This document shows, piece after piece, positions 1 to 8,670 of a stretch of 64,000 nt of DNA (its first letter is position 1; the number at the start of each line of letters is the position of its first letter). This stretch comes from Desulfobacca acetoxidans DSM 11109 (GTDB taxonomy: Bacteria > Desulfobacterota > Desulfobaccia > Desulfobaccales > Desulfobaccaceae). Where the stretch lies: assembly GCF_000195295.1 (NCBI RefSeq), contig NC_015388.1, forward strand, positions 2,170,001 to 2,234,000. Reading direction: 5' to 3'. The notes beneath the pieces were generated by a model, which was not told where the DNA came from, made no database searches, and was given only the letters and a program-made list of their open reading frames with translations. A program made the position numbers and the translations under genes.

Positions 1-31
1 CGGCCAGACGGCTGGACTCTGCCCCAGATAG

Positions 32-49
32 ACCCCGGAAACCCGGGGT
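32..49. terminator. possible terminator hairpin
   Basis: A perfect 7-bp inverted repeat, ACCCCGG and CCGGGGT, encloses a 4-nt loop. On the + strand it is followed by a T-rich stretch (TTTGCGTCTTTGATTT), so it may end a rightward transcript entering from outside the window. The rest of bases 1-190 shows no gene. The T tract is interrupted, so the terminator call is tentative. Confidence 0.35.
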
Positions 50-190
50 TTGCGTCTTTGATTTGGTGCCGAGGCACTGACACAGAACAAGTGGCAAGCA
101 GAGTGCCAGGAAGAGATGTTTGTTCCTGTAAATTATCCGCCAGGAGAGCATATTACATTTCATCGGCTGTCTCCGCTTAGGACCTCGGAG

Positions 191-1489
191 TTAATAGACC
201 ACTAACTCGCGTTCCCTTGCTCCTAACATTTTCTTCGGATCGTGCACCAGGAGGAGATATCCCTGCAGCCATTTCGACGGACGGCGTGCTGAAAACCGGC
301 AGGGTCGCGCTATTTTCTTTTTCGGTTTACCAACGTCATACTGCTGCTTGGCGATTCGGGGTGAATCGTCATTGCTGGTGGAGTCAATAAGGGGGCTCTC
401 GAGGGTCTTGGGTTTTCGGGTGCTGATCGGCGCCATTGTCTCTTCCGTTGCAGCATCGATAGCCCGGCACAAGGGGAGTGCCCGAGATGCTGGAGACGGG
501 CGTTGCTGTTCACTACGGTTTGCAGATTCCTGAACAATCTCGCCGTAACTCGCGAGTTTGATGCTTTCCAACGCAGAAAAACCGTTGCCTTCGTGATCAG
601 GAGGTTTTTCGGATTCTGCCGCAGGACTGACTAACTCGGCCTTTTCCACCGGTCCAGGTTTCGGATGGCCGCCTTTTTTGGTCGGCGGCGGACCTGCCAT
701 TACAGGCCGCGCCTTTTCTCCTTGGGAGGATTCGGAATCCGAGTTAAGGGTGAGCGAGCTATTGTTTTTGGACCGGGAGGTGGTGTTCTTAGGTTCTTGC
801 GGCTGCAGTCGGTTTGGGTCTCCTGCTCTTTCCGGCGGTAGATTGGGATCTTTAGATAGGCTGGCTATTGAGGAGGCGCGGGGAGCAACCGGAGAATGAG
901 GGCCAGACGTGGGCCTGCCCAAACCGGCCAGCACCTGGTTTAATTTTTCTCTGGCCGGCGCTTCGCCCTCGGTTTTGCGCCACAGGGCCAGGGCCTGATC
1001 ATCCCTGCCCTGCCGGCACCAGAGTAATCCGAGGTTATTACGGGCCAGGAGATAGTTTGGATCTCGATCCAGCACCATCCGGAAATGCTTTTCAGCCGCT
1101 TTATAATTGCCGGATAGATAGTTGGAGTAACCCAGGTTATTCATGGCACTCAGATTATCCGGATCTAGAGACAAGGCCTTTTCATAAAGGGATTGAGCTT
1201 TGGCGTAATCACCCAGGAAATCATAGCAGCTCCCCAAGACATTCAAAAGCCTGGTATTGGCCGGATCGTTCTCAGCGGCGGTGCTCAGTTCTTGCAGTGC
1301 CAGATCATACCGCCCCGAAAGCTTGAAATAATGAGCACTGCGAATGGCCCGCTCGCTGTCGGGAACAGCTCTCAAGGTGGAGAAGAATTTTTTCTCCATC
1401 TCCATAGTTGGCGACGCTCTATGCTGACATCCGCCAGCCAAGCCGAGCAGCATACCCAGACAGATAATAGTTAATTGAAAAGCTTTCAT
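191..1489 (-). CDS. TPR-repeat lipoprotein, TadD-like, of a Tad pilus locus
   Basis: The N-terminus is a lipoprotein signal with a hydrophobic stretch ending in the lipobox LAGGC. About three tetratricopeptide repeats follow (for example NVLGSCYDFLGDYAKAQSLYEKAL and the next repeats with AMNNLGYS and ARNNLGLL). The C-terminal half is Pro/Ser/Lys-rich and probably disordered. TPR lipoproteins of this kind (TadD) assist Tad secretin or pilus assembly, and the upstream co-directional secretin and prepilin peptidase support this. I start at the ATG at 1489, preceded by AGGA and giving a normal signal peptide; an in-frame start at 1525 adds 12 unlikely residues. The C-terminal extension is longer than in a typical TadD, so the exact orthology is uncertain. 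Confidence 0.75.
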   Translation of the reverse strand: MKAFQLTIICLGMLLGLAGGCQHRASPTMEMEKKFFSTLRAVPDSERAIRSAHYFKLSGRYDLALQELSTAAENDPANTRLLNVLGSCYDFLGDYAKAQSLYEKALSLDPDNLSAMNNLGYSNYLSGNYKAAEKHFRMVLDRDPNYLLARNNLGLLWCRQGRDDQALALWRKTEGEAPAREKLNQVLAGLGRPTSGPHSPVAPRASSIASLSKDPNLPPERAGDPNRLQPQEPKNTTSRSKNNSSLTLNSDSESSQGEKARPVMAGPPPTKKGGHPKPGPVEKAELVSPAAESEKPPDHEGNGFSALESIKLASYGEIVQESANRSEQQRPSPASRALPLCRAIDAATEETMAPISTRKPKTLESPLIDSTSNDDSPRIAKQQYDVGKPKKKIARPCRFSARRPSKWLQGYLLLVHDPKKMLGARERELVVY

Positions 1490-1535
1490 GATAGGCATCC
1501 TGAACATTGCCGATTCTGGAAACATCGTTTTACCT

Positions 1536-1544
1536 GGGGGGGGG
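1536..1544. repeat. homopolymer tract of nine G
   Basis: Nine consecutive G on the + strand (C on the coding strand) lie in the 107-nt spacer between the small lipoprotein gene and the TPR gene. The tract is about 45 nt upstream of the TPR start. Runs this long are prone to slippage. Confidence 0.85.
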
Positions 1545-1596
1545 CGGCGGGTCTCAGGTATAAACGTTCTCTGGCAGACCTGGAAAGAAAATTGTC

Positions 1597-1923
1597 TTAT
1601 TTACCGCCCGTGCCTAATTGAATAAAACTGGCTGCAGCTTTTTCAGGCTGTTGACGTTCGAAACTCTTGTTAAAGCCCTCCATATTGGTAATCGCGGCTT
1701 TTGGACTCATCCCAGTAGTTGGAGATTCAGTCAGGGCGGCCTGGGGATTGACGATCTGCACAGCTTGATTATAAGCCCAAGAGGTGCCGTAATCATCTCT
1801 TAGGGCAGAATCTGGGGCACAGCCGGATATAGCAGCACCGATGAGCACCGCCAACATCGAGGTCAACAGGCGGCTCCTTCTGTAGGCTATTTTTCGGCAA
1901 TTAATCGGTTGTTCGTTCATCAT
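1597..1923 (-). CDS. small lipoprotein of the Tad pilus locus
   Basis: This 108-residue protein has a basic N-terminus, a hydrophobic segment (SMLAVLIGAAISGC) and a lipobox Cys, so it should be an outer- or inner-membrane lipoprotein. The mature part contains ALRDDYGTSWAYNQAVQIVNPQA and later a GMSPKAA...F.KSFE pattern. I recognise this layout as that of short lipoproteins found between the Tad secretin and later tad genes, recalled from memory without alignment. Its molecular role is unknown; it may help secretin assembly as CpaD or RcpB-type proteins do. The start has GGAG five nt upstream. It lies 61 nt downstream of the secretin gene on the same strand. Confidence 0.65.
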   Translation of the reverse strand: MMNEQPINCRKIAYRRSRLLTSMLAVLIGAAISGCAPDSALRDDYGTSWAYNQAVQIVNPQAALTESPTTGMSPKAAITNMEGFNKSFERQQPEKAAASFIQLGTGGK

Positions 1924-1984
1924 TAATTCTCCAACGGTTAAACGTGTCAGGTTATAATCGGTTATTCACCCCAAACGACTCTTC

Positions 1985-3496
1985 CTATTCCAGATGTCCG
2001 AACCCCGGCGGGGTGATCTCTCGAGCTGGCGACGCCGCGGGTGGCTGTGGTTTTTTATCTCGGCCTTCACTCCGACCCAGAAGATAAAACTCCAAATCAG
2101 TGGGCTCGATGTATTTATCAGTCGGCAGCCGGTGGGGTCCGGGGGGCTGAGATTTGACCAGGTGGGGGGTTACCAGGATGACCAGCTCGGTTTCGCTTTT
2201 TTGAAAGCTGCTGGAACGGAAGAGCACCCCTAGAATGGGCAGATCTCCTAATAAGGGATATTTATTCACAACATTGCGGTGTTGGTCCGACAGCAGGCCG
2301 GCGATAGCCAGTGTCTGGCCGTCTTTCATCTCCACCTGGGTGGTAGTCCGGCGAACCTTGAGCCCCGGTACTATAAAATTATTTACTACCACCGTGGTCT
2401 GACTGGAAAAGTCTAATTCTGAGACCTCCGGATTGATGCGCAGGGCAATTTTGTCGTTGTCTAACACGGTGGGAGTGAATACTAGGCCGACGCCGAACTT
2501 CTTATAGTCTATTGAGGTAGTTCCTAATCCGGACGGTACCGGAATGGGAAATTCGCCGCCGGCCAGGAAACTGGCCTCCTGTCCACTGGTGGTCACCAGA
2601 TTGGGTTCGGCCAGTATCCGTCCCAGACCATTTTTTTTCAAGACATCAAAGAAGGCCGTCCAGAAAAATGATCCGTAGAGTCCGCCGAAGACGGCGTTAA
2701 CCGAGCTGGAAAACTGTTGCGAGGATGTCGTAACTCCGGGATTGACCAAAACTCCTGGCGCCGTCACTGAGTCGAGATTCCGGTCAATGTTCTTTAAGAT
2801 ACTTAAACTATTTAAGAGGGTTGCCCCAAAGTTGCCGGCTTTGTTGGAATAGGCAAAGTTGATGCCCATCTCTTTTCCTACCGACCGGTTGATCTCCGCT
2901 ACCCGCACCGCCACCATGACCTGCTGCACACCGCCGATATGGAGAAGGTTCACCACCTTATCCTTTTTGCCGCCGGAAAAGGCGGTGGCTAATGATATGG
3001 CGGTTTCTTGGGCTACCGGACCGGAAACTTCTCCTGATAAGACGACTGTATCCTCGGCAGCCTCTACGGCAATCTTCTCTTTGGGCAATACCTTGAAGAG
3101 TTTTTCCTTTAACAGGCTGACATCGGCTTCCACCGTTACCTTGGCGCTGGAAAAACTTCGTTTGCCCCAAAGACTGATATTGGTAACCCCAGGGGCATTG
3201 CCGTTGATATACACTTCCCGCTCGGAGATCATGATAATATCGGCCACCTCGGGATCAGCTACGGATATACGAGAGATCGTAAAAGAAGTCCGCAGCACCT
3301 TGGAGCGTCCGACCCGTAGCCGGATCACCTGTTCCAAATCCTCATCTTTTACCCGTTCCAGGAGGGCTTGAGCCGCCAAGACGGACGGAGGAGAGTACAC
3401 GGCGGCACTGCCCAAAATTAAAACCATTGCCGCTAGAAAGCGTATGAGGCCCTTGGCATTCAATCTTGGATATCCCTTTCCAATGGCAGTTAGCAT
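1985..3496 (-). CDS. cpaC: Tad pilus outer-membrane secretin (CpaC/RcpA family)
   Basis: The protein forms the outer-membrane channel through which Flp/Tad pili or secreted substrates pass. After a signal peptide (RFLAAMVLILGSAAV...SVLA) comes the BON-like N-domain typical of CpaC (VLRTSFTISRISVADPEVADII, then VVLSGEVSG). The C-terminal secretin domain follows, with GGEFPIPVPSG and the signature around LAIAGLLSDQ...YPLLGDLPILGVLFR, ending ELVILVTPHLV. I choose the ATG at 3496, which has AAGGA 10 nt upstream; a GTG at 3532 has no good ribosome site. It follows the prepilin peptidase gene and precedes two lipoprotein genes in one leftward operon. No ATPase (tadA) is present in the window; it may lie beyond the left edge or elsewhere. 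Confidence 0.92.
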   Translation of the reverse strand: MLTAIGKGYPRLNAKGLIRFLAAMVLILGSAAVYSPPSVLAAQALLERVKDEDLEQVIRLRVGRSKVLRTSFTISRISVADPEVADIIMISEREVYINGNAPGVTNISLWGKRSFSSAKVTVEADVSLLKEKLFKVLPKEKIAVEAAEDTVVLSGEVSGPVAQETAISLATAFSGGKKDKVVNLLHIGGVQQVMVAVRVAEINRSVGKEMGINFAYSNKAGNFGATLLNSLSILKNIDRNLDSVTAPGVLVNPGVTTSSQQFSSSVNAVFGGLYGSFFWTAFFDVLKKNGLGRILAEPNLVTTSGQEASFLAGGEFPIPVPSGLGTTSIDYKKFGVGLVFTPTVLDNDKIALRINPEVSELDFSSQTTVVVNNFIVPGLKVRRTTTQVEMKDGQTLAIAGLLSDQHRNVVNKYPLLGDLPILGVLFRSSSFQKSETELVILVTPHLVKSQPPGPHRLPTDKYIEPTDLEFYLLGRSEGRDKKPQPPAASPAREITPPGFGHLE

Positions 3497-3568
3497 CGCT
3501 TTTCCGTCCTTACTTGACCCGTACGACCGCACCGCGTTATCTTCTGTTGGCAGAAAGGCCGGTCCGTT

Positions 3569-4133
3569 CTAAAAAAGATTCCCCCGCACCAGCAGGACAC
3601 CCATCCCCAAGGCAATAGCCATCCCATACGGGATGCCCGGAGTCTGATTGGAACTGGGCGTCATAGTCTCCAGCAGGACGCCCTGACCGCGACACAAGAC
3701 CATGGTTTGGAACCGGACCCAGCCGCGTTTGAGAAAACTCCAGAGAATCCCCCGCCATATTAACACACCTAAACTCATCAGCCCGCCAGCTATCCCCATA
3801 TAACAGAAGAGGGAAAAACAGCCTTTGGGACCCAACCAGGCGCCTAAGGCAGCCAAACCTTTGACATCTCCAGCACCCATCCCCCCCCAGGATATATGGA
3901 ATCAGCAGCAGACCTAGACCTAAAAGCAGACCGAACAGTCCTTGCCCCAGACCAGACCAGCCGAAGAATACCGTCTGATAAAACAGACCGGCTAAAGCGC
4001 CACCGAAAGTGAGATAATTCGGAATCCGTCGAGAGTGCAGGTCACTGGCAGCTATCGCTAACGCCAGCAAGAGGGGTGGGAGTAAATTCATCGGCAGATA
4101 CCGCCCCCAGGCGAGAAATTCGGCATCACTCAT
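3569..4133 (-). pseudogene. cpaA: A24 prepilin peptidase (CpaA/TadV), frameshifted at a C8 tract
   Basis: The peptidase matures Flp-type prepilins in the inner membrane. The first reading frame encodes a membrane protein with the first catalytic Asp (AIAASDLHSRRIPNYLTF) and runs to the hydrophobic segment ending PYILGG. The second motif, GMGAGDVKGLAALG, with the second catalytic Asp, continues in another frame from 3880 to 3569. The two frames meet at eight consecutive C (3881-3888; G on the coding strand). Seven would restore a continuous protein of about 187 residues, normal for TadV/CpaA. As read, the product would end in unrelated sequence at 3537. This could be a sequencing error, a real inactivating mutation or a phase-variable switch; the sequence cannot decide. 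Confidence 0.85.
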
Positions 4134-4599
4134 GTTTCACCTTACGCAGGTTATTATTTGGGGAAATTGGGTGTGTAAATGTTTAAGCAAATCTGAATGT
4201 CATGATATTAATCGGCAACCCTGACTAATTTCATTAATTCATTTGTGACTAAATCATCGGGTGGCAGGGAATAATTTAACAAAGCCAGCAATTCCCGAAG
4301 GAACGCGGGGCAGGTGGGAATGAAGGCTGTCTCCGATATTCCTCATTGCATGTCCCCTCCGCCTCCTTCTTAAGCTTCAGCTTGGAAACGAGAGGGGAAA
4401 GACGATCGCTACGCTATGCCCAGAGTAATAGTTTCATAAAATCGGGAGTTTTAAAGCAGCTTGGAATAAAAGTAATTAATTTTAAACAATATACAACCTC
4501 GCCTTGCAAATCCGCTTCTTCGAACATAACATAAAGGGTAGTTGAGAACCCGGCAGACTGCGGTGTGGGTTCGAAGAATCCAAGAAGGGAGGATGAGTT
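4134..4599. other. intergenic region between divergent tad and dodecin genes
   Basis: This 466-bp spacer separates the leftward tad genes from rightward dodecin. It must hold promoters for both directions. Apart from the dodecin promoter candidate at 4504-4532 I see no convincing gene, riboswitch or repeat. Short reading frames here have no ribosome sites or protein-like composition. Confidence 0.5.
4504..4532 (+). promoter_or_regulatory. candidate sigma70 promoter for dodecin-rtcA
   Basis: TTGCAA (4504-4509) and TAACAT (4527-4532) are separated by 17 nt. They lie about 70 nt upstream of the dodecin start, which is a plausible leader length. Confidence 0.45.
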
Positions 4600-4812
4600 A
4601 TGGGCAGAGAGCAAGTTGCTCGTGTGACGGAGATCATTGCGGAATCTCCTGTGGGCTTTAAAGAAGCCATTAATGTCGGCTTCACCCGAGCTTCCAAGAC
4701 CTTGAGGGGTATCACCGGTCTCAGGGTTGTGGAACAACGGGTATCGGTAAAGGATGACAAAATTGATACTTACCGGGTGCGCATGGAAGTCATCTTTATT
4801 TTGGATGAATAA
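4600..4812 (+). CDS. dodecin family flavin-binding protein
   Basis: Dodecins are tiny proteins that assemble into hollow dodecamers and store or buffer flavins. The 70 residues match the family in length and pattern: an N-terminal strand (VARVTEIIAESP), the helix with F.EAI..GF.RASKTLRGI, then V.EQRVSVKDDKI..YRVRMEVIFILDE. The ATG has a strong GGGAGGATG-type ribosome site. It sits 9 nt upstream of rtcA on the same strand and is probably cotranscribed, although no functional link between flavin storage and RNA cyclisation is known to me. Confidence 0.88.
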   Translation: MGREQVARVTEIIAESPVGFKEAINVGFTRASKTLRGITGLRVVEQRVSVKDDKIDTYRVRMEVIFILDE

Positions 4813-4821
4813 TCCATCGCA

Positions 4822-5856
4822 ATGCTCGTTCTGGACGGGTCATATGGTGAAGGGGGCGGCCAGATAATTCGTACCTCCCTGTCGCTGGCCGCCCTCACCG
4901 GTAACGCCATACGACTGGATCGGATCCGCTACGGTCGAAGGCAACCCGGTCTCAGGCCGCAGCATCTTACTGCCGTCCGCGCCCTGGCCCAGGTTACCCA
5001 TGCTGCTCTAACCGGAGACGAGATCGGCTCCACCTGCCTCACCTTCTCGCCCCAGGGAATTTTCCCCGGCAACTACACCTTTGATGTCGCTGAAAAAACC
5101 GGTAGCGCGGGTTCGGTCTGCTTAATCGCCCAAACACTGCTGCCCGTTCTGATTTTTGCCGATGCGCCTTCTAGTCTGATCATCAAAGGTGGCACTCATG
5201 TACCTTGGAGTCCGCCGGCGCATTATCTTAACGCCGTTTTTCTTCCGGCGCTAAGAGAGATGGGCCTGAACGCAGACCTGGAAATAATCCGATGGGGATT
5301 TTATCCTTTGGGAGGAGGAGAGATCCGACTGCGGCTGGCACCGGTTCAAGAACTCAATGCCATAGACTGGACCGACCCACCGGCGGCAACGGATTTTCAA
5401 GGTTTGTCGGCCGCAGCCAATCTTCCTGCCCACGTTACACGGCGCCAGATGCAGGCTCTGCAACAATCTTTGGATTGGCCCCTGCGTATTTTGGAAGAAA
5501 AGGCTCCCAGCCGGGGAAAAGGCAGTTTCGTATTTCTCTGGGGACCGCATGCCGGATTCTCGGCGTTGGGGGCTCGAGGCAAACCGGCCGAGAGCGTCGC
5601 GCTTGAAGCGGCTATGGCACTGAAACGTTTTTTAACGCTTAGAACCGGGGTGGACTGCCGTCTGGCAGATCAGATAGCGTTGTATGCCGCCCTGGCCGCA
5701 GGTGTCTCCAGGTTCAGCAGCGAGATGATCACGTCTCATCTGCTCACCAATATTTGGGTGATTGATCGGTTTTTAGGCCAAAGGTTTGCAGTGCAGGGTA
5801 ATCTGGGGGGTACGGGAATAATTATGGTGAAAGGTAGCCGGGGTTTTAATCGGTAA
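4822..5856 (+). CDS. rtcA: RNA 3'-terminal phosphate cyclase
   Basis: RtcA uses ATP to convert RNA 3'-phosphate ends to 2',3'-cyclic phosphates through an adenylated His intermediate. The 344-residue length is normal. Signatures include LDGSYGEGGGQIIRTSL at the N-terminus, RRQPGLRPQHLTAVRAL, and GSAGSV with KGGTHVPWSPPAHY in the centre. The C-terminal SEMITSHLLTNIWV carries the likely adenylated His, by analogy with E. coli RtcA. In enterobacteria rtcA is regulated by RtcR and paired with the ligase gene rtcB; neither partner is seen here. The gene ends immediately before the convergent sensor gene, with zero intervening bases between the two coding ends. Confidence 0.95.
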   Translation: MLVLDGSYGEGGGQIIRTSLSLAALTGNAIRLDRIRYGRRQPGLRPQHLTAVRALAQVTHAALTGDEIGSTCLTFSPQGIFPGNYTFDVAEKTGSAGSVCLIAQTLLPVLIFADAPSSLIIKGGTHVPWSPPAHYLNAVFLPALREMGLNADLEIIRWGFYPLGGGEIRLRLAPVQELNAIDWTDPPAATDFQGLSAAANLPAHVTRRQMQALQQSLDWPLRILEEKAPSRGKGSFVFLWGPHAGFSALGARGKPAESVALEAAMALKRFLTLRTGVDCRLADQIALYAALAAGVSRFSSEMITSHLLTNIWVIDRFLGQRFAVQGNLGGTGIIMVKGSRGFNR

Positions 5857-8670
5857 TTACTGACCACTGACCGCAGACCACTCATCCCTGAGGGCATTCT
5901 CCGGCTGCGTTCCTGCATCTTCTGCATCGATTACTTCCGGTTTGACCGTTTTGCCGCCCCCTAACATGGCCGCAATTTTCTGTGACAGGGCGGCAATGCG
6001 ATATGGTTTCTGAATGAATCCCAAGGCCCCTTTCTCCATCATCAGGTGCACATCTTCATCCATGCTGTGTGCACTGTAGAGCAGTACCTTGATTTCCGGG
6101 TCGATCTCTCTCAACCGGTAAAAGGTTTCCCGCCCGCTCAGGCCGGGCATAACCATATCCAATACCACCAGGTCAATTTCCTCCCGACGCTCCTGCACGA
6201 TGGCAATTGCCTGCATCCCGGTGGCCGCCGGGATAACCTTATATCCCAGTCTACCTAAAATCCGGGCGCCTATAGCCCGCACCGGTTCCTCGTCGTCTAC
6301 CAACAGAATGACCCCGGAACCCCTCACAAACCGCAGCGGGCGCGGCTGATAAGTTTGCACCGGCTTCTTCGAGACCGGCAGATAGATGTGGAATGTGGTG
6401 CCAAAAGCAGCCTCACTGTCCATTTCAATAATGCCCTGGTGATTTTTAATAATAGAATACACCGAGGCCAGAGAAGGCCGGCCCTCACTCCCTACTTCTT
6501 CCGACACCACAAAAGGTTCAAAAATCTTCCCCTGCAACTCGGCATTTACGACCAACTGCGGAAAATTAAACGCAATATATACATAGGGGCCGGGCAACCG
6601 GTTGTAAGGTTGACAGAATTCCTCATCCAAAACAACTTCCTCGGTGCTGATGGCGACCTCCTGAACCTTGGCGCCTCGGGGCCTCCCCATCAACAATACA
6701 TTGACCAAAACCTGTTCAATCTGCCCCTGGTCAACTTCAGCAGCCGGCACTTGTGGCCCCGGTCGGTAATGAATCCGCATCTGTTTGTGGGAAAATCGCA
6801 GCAGTTTGATGATCTTGTCGATAAGCAGATTCAGGTCCACCGGTTTAAGACTGAAATGCCGTTGTCCAAACGATAATAACTGGTCAATCAGTTCAGCGCC
6901 TTTGGTTACTTCCTGCTCAATCTGTTTGAGGTCATTATAACCCGGCCCCGTCGGCTTCAGATCGGCCAGTACCAGACCGTTGAGTATCAGGATATTGATC
7001 AATATATCATTGAAATTTCGAGCCCACCCCGATGCTAGAGCACCGATGGCCTCCATCTTCTGCTGTTGCAGCAACTGCCGCTCCATCTTTCTCATGGAGG
7101 TAACATCGTTAATCATCGCAAAAGACCCGACATATTGCTCCTCTTCCATGAGAGGTACTGAACTCAAAATAACTGATATTGTCTTGCCTTTCGGCGTCTG
7201 GAGTTCCAGTTCCTGCTGTGCCACCTTGCCCTTGCGGTTCTGTACTAGCATGGTGGCTAAAAACTTGCTGTTATCACCCCTCAGGAAGAGAGAGAGCTCT
7301 TTCCCCTCAAGATGTTCTTCGTCGATAATCTCCCGCAGACGGCGATTAGCAAACCGAATAATCCCCTGTCCGTCAATGATCCAGATTCCTTCGTAGGCGT
7401 TCTCCACCAGTTCCCGATATCGCCGTTCCGAAATTTCCAGTCTACGATGCATCAGGGCGCTGTCTAAAGCCATGGCGATCTGATGGGCAAAGTTCATGAC
7501 CAGCTCTTTGTCGATGTCGGCAATATGAGGATCGCACCGCATCCTGTCGGCCAGGATCACCCCGATGACCTTGCCGCGCACCGATATAGGAGCCAGAATG
7601 AATGCCTTGGGCTGAAAAAGTTGAATGAGCTGATTCCCCTTGTTCAAACGGCTGTGGGCCACATCGTTGATAACGACAGGGATGCCGTTGATGGCAACCC
7701 GGGCAATGACGTTATCCACCTTCGAAACCGGTATCTTATAATCTTTTACCTTCTCGTACAGGGTTGGATCAATCCCTACTCCACAGTGGATCTCTAAATG
7801 ATTTGATGCCTCGTTAAGTAAAAAAACCCCGGCCCGATCTAATTTGGCGAACCTGATTAAGAAATTTAGGGTGACCTGCAGCAGACCTTTCAGATCAACC
7901 GCAGTCAGGGCCGCCATACAGGTTTCCGGCAGAGACATGAGCTGATCGATCTTCTCCTTGAGCTGCAGATTCAGATGATGTACTTCATCGTATTTCCGCT
8001 TTAAAATCTCCTTATCTTTCTCCAACTCCTGGATGGTATCCCGCAATAACCGCCAGGGGAGAAATACACTTCGCAGCCATTTCTTTAAGCGCGATCGGTC
8101 TTCCCACGTACAAAAATACTCACAATAATCATCCCCATGGAAATAACAGCGCCTTTCCTCTAAATCCCCGGGCGGCAGATGCCAGATGGTCGGCATGGCC
8201 GTCAGGATGCCCCGATTAAAGAGACAGAAATCTTCATCAGCCGGGATATGGCGAAAATAACGAAACTTGACGACCGCCTGGCAGCGACCGATAAACTGCA
8301 CCTCCACCGTCTTGTTGCGGTTGAACTTATCGCTGATTACCTGAATCTTTTTCAAGGCCAGGCGCGGGTTGCCAAAGGCCTGGGTAATAATCCGTTGAAC
8401 ATAGCCGAATTTCTGTTTAGTAGCAGCATAGCTGCCGATCTTGAAAGCTATCTCATCATCCTGACTCAAGCTCCTGGCTTTCTTGAACATTTGGATGACC
8501 ACGTCGCTGGACACCCAGTTGTTGATGTCGGTGAGGAACTCCTGCGGATTTGGCAAGACTTCTATTTCAGGATGTAAATCCTGGAGGAGGGTAGGGGTTA
8601 GGGCAGGAAAATGCTCCTGAAAATAATCAATGATTACCTTGGTGTTCAGGCATCCATGATGCTTTTCCAT
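5857..8670 (-). CDS. hybrid sensor protein with GAF, PAS, degenerate histidine kinase core and intact receiver
   Basis: The order is an N-terminal region ending in a V4R-like patch (CYFHGDDYCEYFCTW), a coiled coil, a GAF domain, a PAS domain, a kinase-like region and a receiver domain. The kinase region keeps the family outline but not its catalytic residues. The H-box reads GALASGWARNFNDIL, so the phosphoacceptor His is Arg551. The N-box Asn position is Met661 (VLLMGRPRGA). The G1 DxG and G2 GxGLGL motifs are replaced by NFPQLV and EGRPSLAS. In contrast the receiver has its acidic pair (D792, D793), phosphorylation site D838 (LDMVMPG), Ser/Thr and Lys. I infer an output or phosphate-sink protein that cannot autophosphorylate. 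It is tail-to-tail with rtcA, and its last residues read through a 7-bp-period repeat. Confidence 0.9.
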   Translation of the reverse strand: MEKHHGCLNTKVIIDYFQEHFPALTPTLLQDLHPEIEVLPNPQEFLTDINNWVSSDVVIQMFKKARSLSQDDEIAFKIGSYAATKQKFGYVQRIITQAFGNPRLALKKIQVISDKFNRNKTVEVQFIGRCQAVVKFRYFRHIPADEDFCLFNRGILTAMPTIWHLPPGDLEERRCYFHGDDYCEYFCTWEDRSRLKKWLRSVFLPWRLLRDTIQELEKDKEILKRKYDEVHHLNLQLKEKIDQLMSLPETCMAALTAVDLKGLLQVTLNFLIRFAKLDRAGVFLLNEASNHLEIHCGVGIDPTLYEKVKDYKIPVSKVDNVIARVAINGIPVVINDVAHSRLNKGNQLIQLFQPKAFILAPISVRGKVIGVILADRMRCDPHIADIDKELVMNFAHQIAMALDSALMHRRLEISERRYRELVENAYEGIWIIDGQGIIRFANRRLREIIDEEHLEGKELSLFLRGDNSKFLATMLVQNRKGKVAQQELELQTPKGKTISVILSSVPLMEEEQYVGSFAMINDVTSMRKMERQLLQQQKMEAIGALASGWARNFNDILINILILNGLVLADLKPTGPGYNDLKQIEQEVTKGAELIDQLLSFGQRHFSLKPVDLNLLIDKIIKLLRFSHKQMRIHYRPGPQVPAAEVDQGQIEQVLVNVLLMGRPRGAKVQEVAISTEEVVLDEEFCQPYNRLPGPYVYIAFNFPQLVVNAELQGKIFEPFVVSEEVGSEGRPSLASVYSIIKNHQGIIEMDSEAAFGTTFHIYLPVSKKPVQTYQPRPLRFVRGSGVILLVDDEEPVRAIGARILGRLGYKVIPAATGMQAIAIVQERREEIDLVVLDMVMPGLSGRETFYRLREIDPEIKVLLYSAHSMDEDVHLMMEKGALGFIQKPYRIAALSQKIAAMLGGGKTVKPEVIDAEDAGTQPENALRDEWSAVSGQ
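5862..5889. repeat. 7-bp-period repeat, four units
   Basis: Four heptamers in phase read GACCACT, GACCGCA, GACCACT, CATCCCT. They overlap the last codons of the leftward sensor gene, giving its C-terminal residues, and begin six bases after the rtcA stop. They resemble the GCYCACT-type arrays at 10028 and 61437. Confidence 0.6.

Noticed and set aside
4134-4599. Possible c-di-GMP riboswitch upstream of the pilus genes
   Set aside because: No match on either strand to the conserved GEMM core positions.
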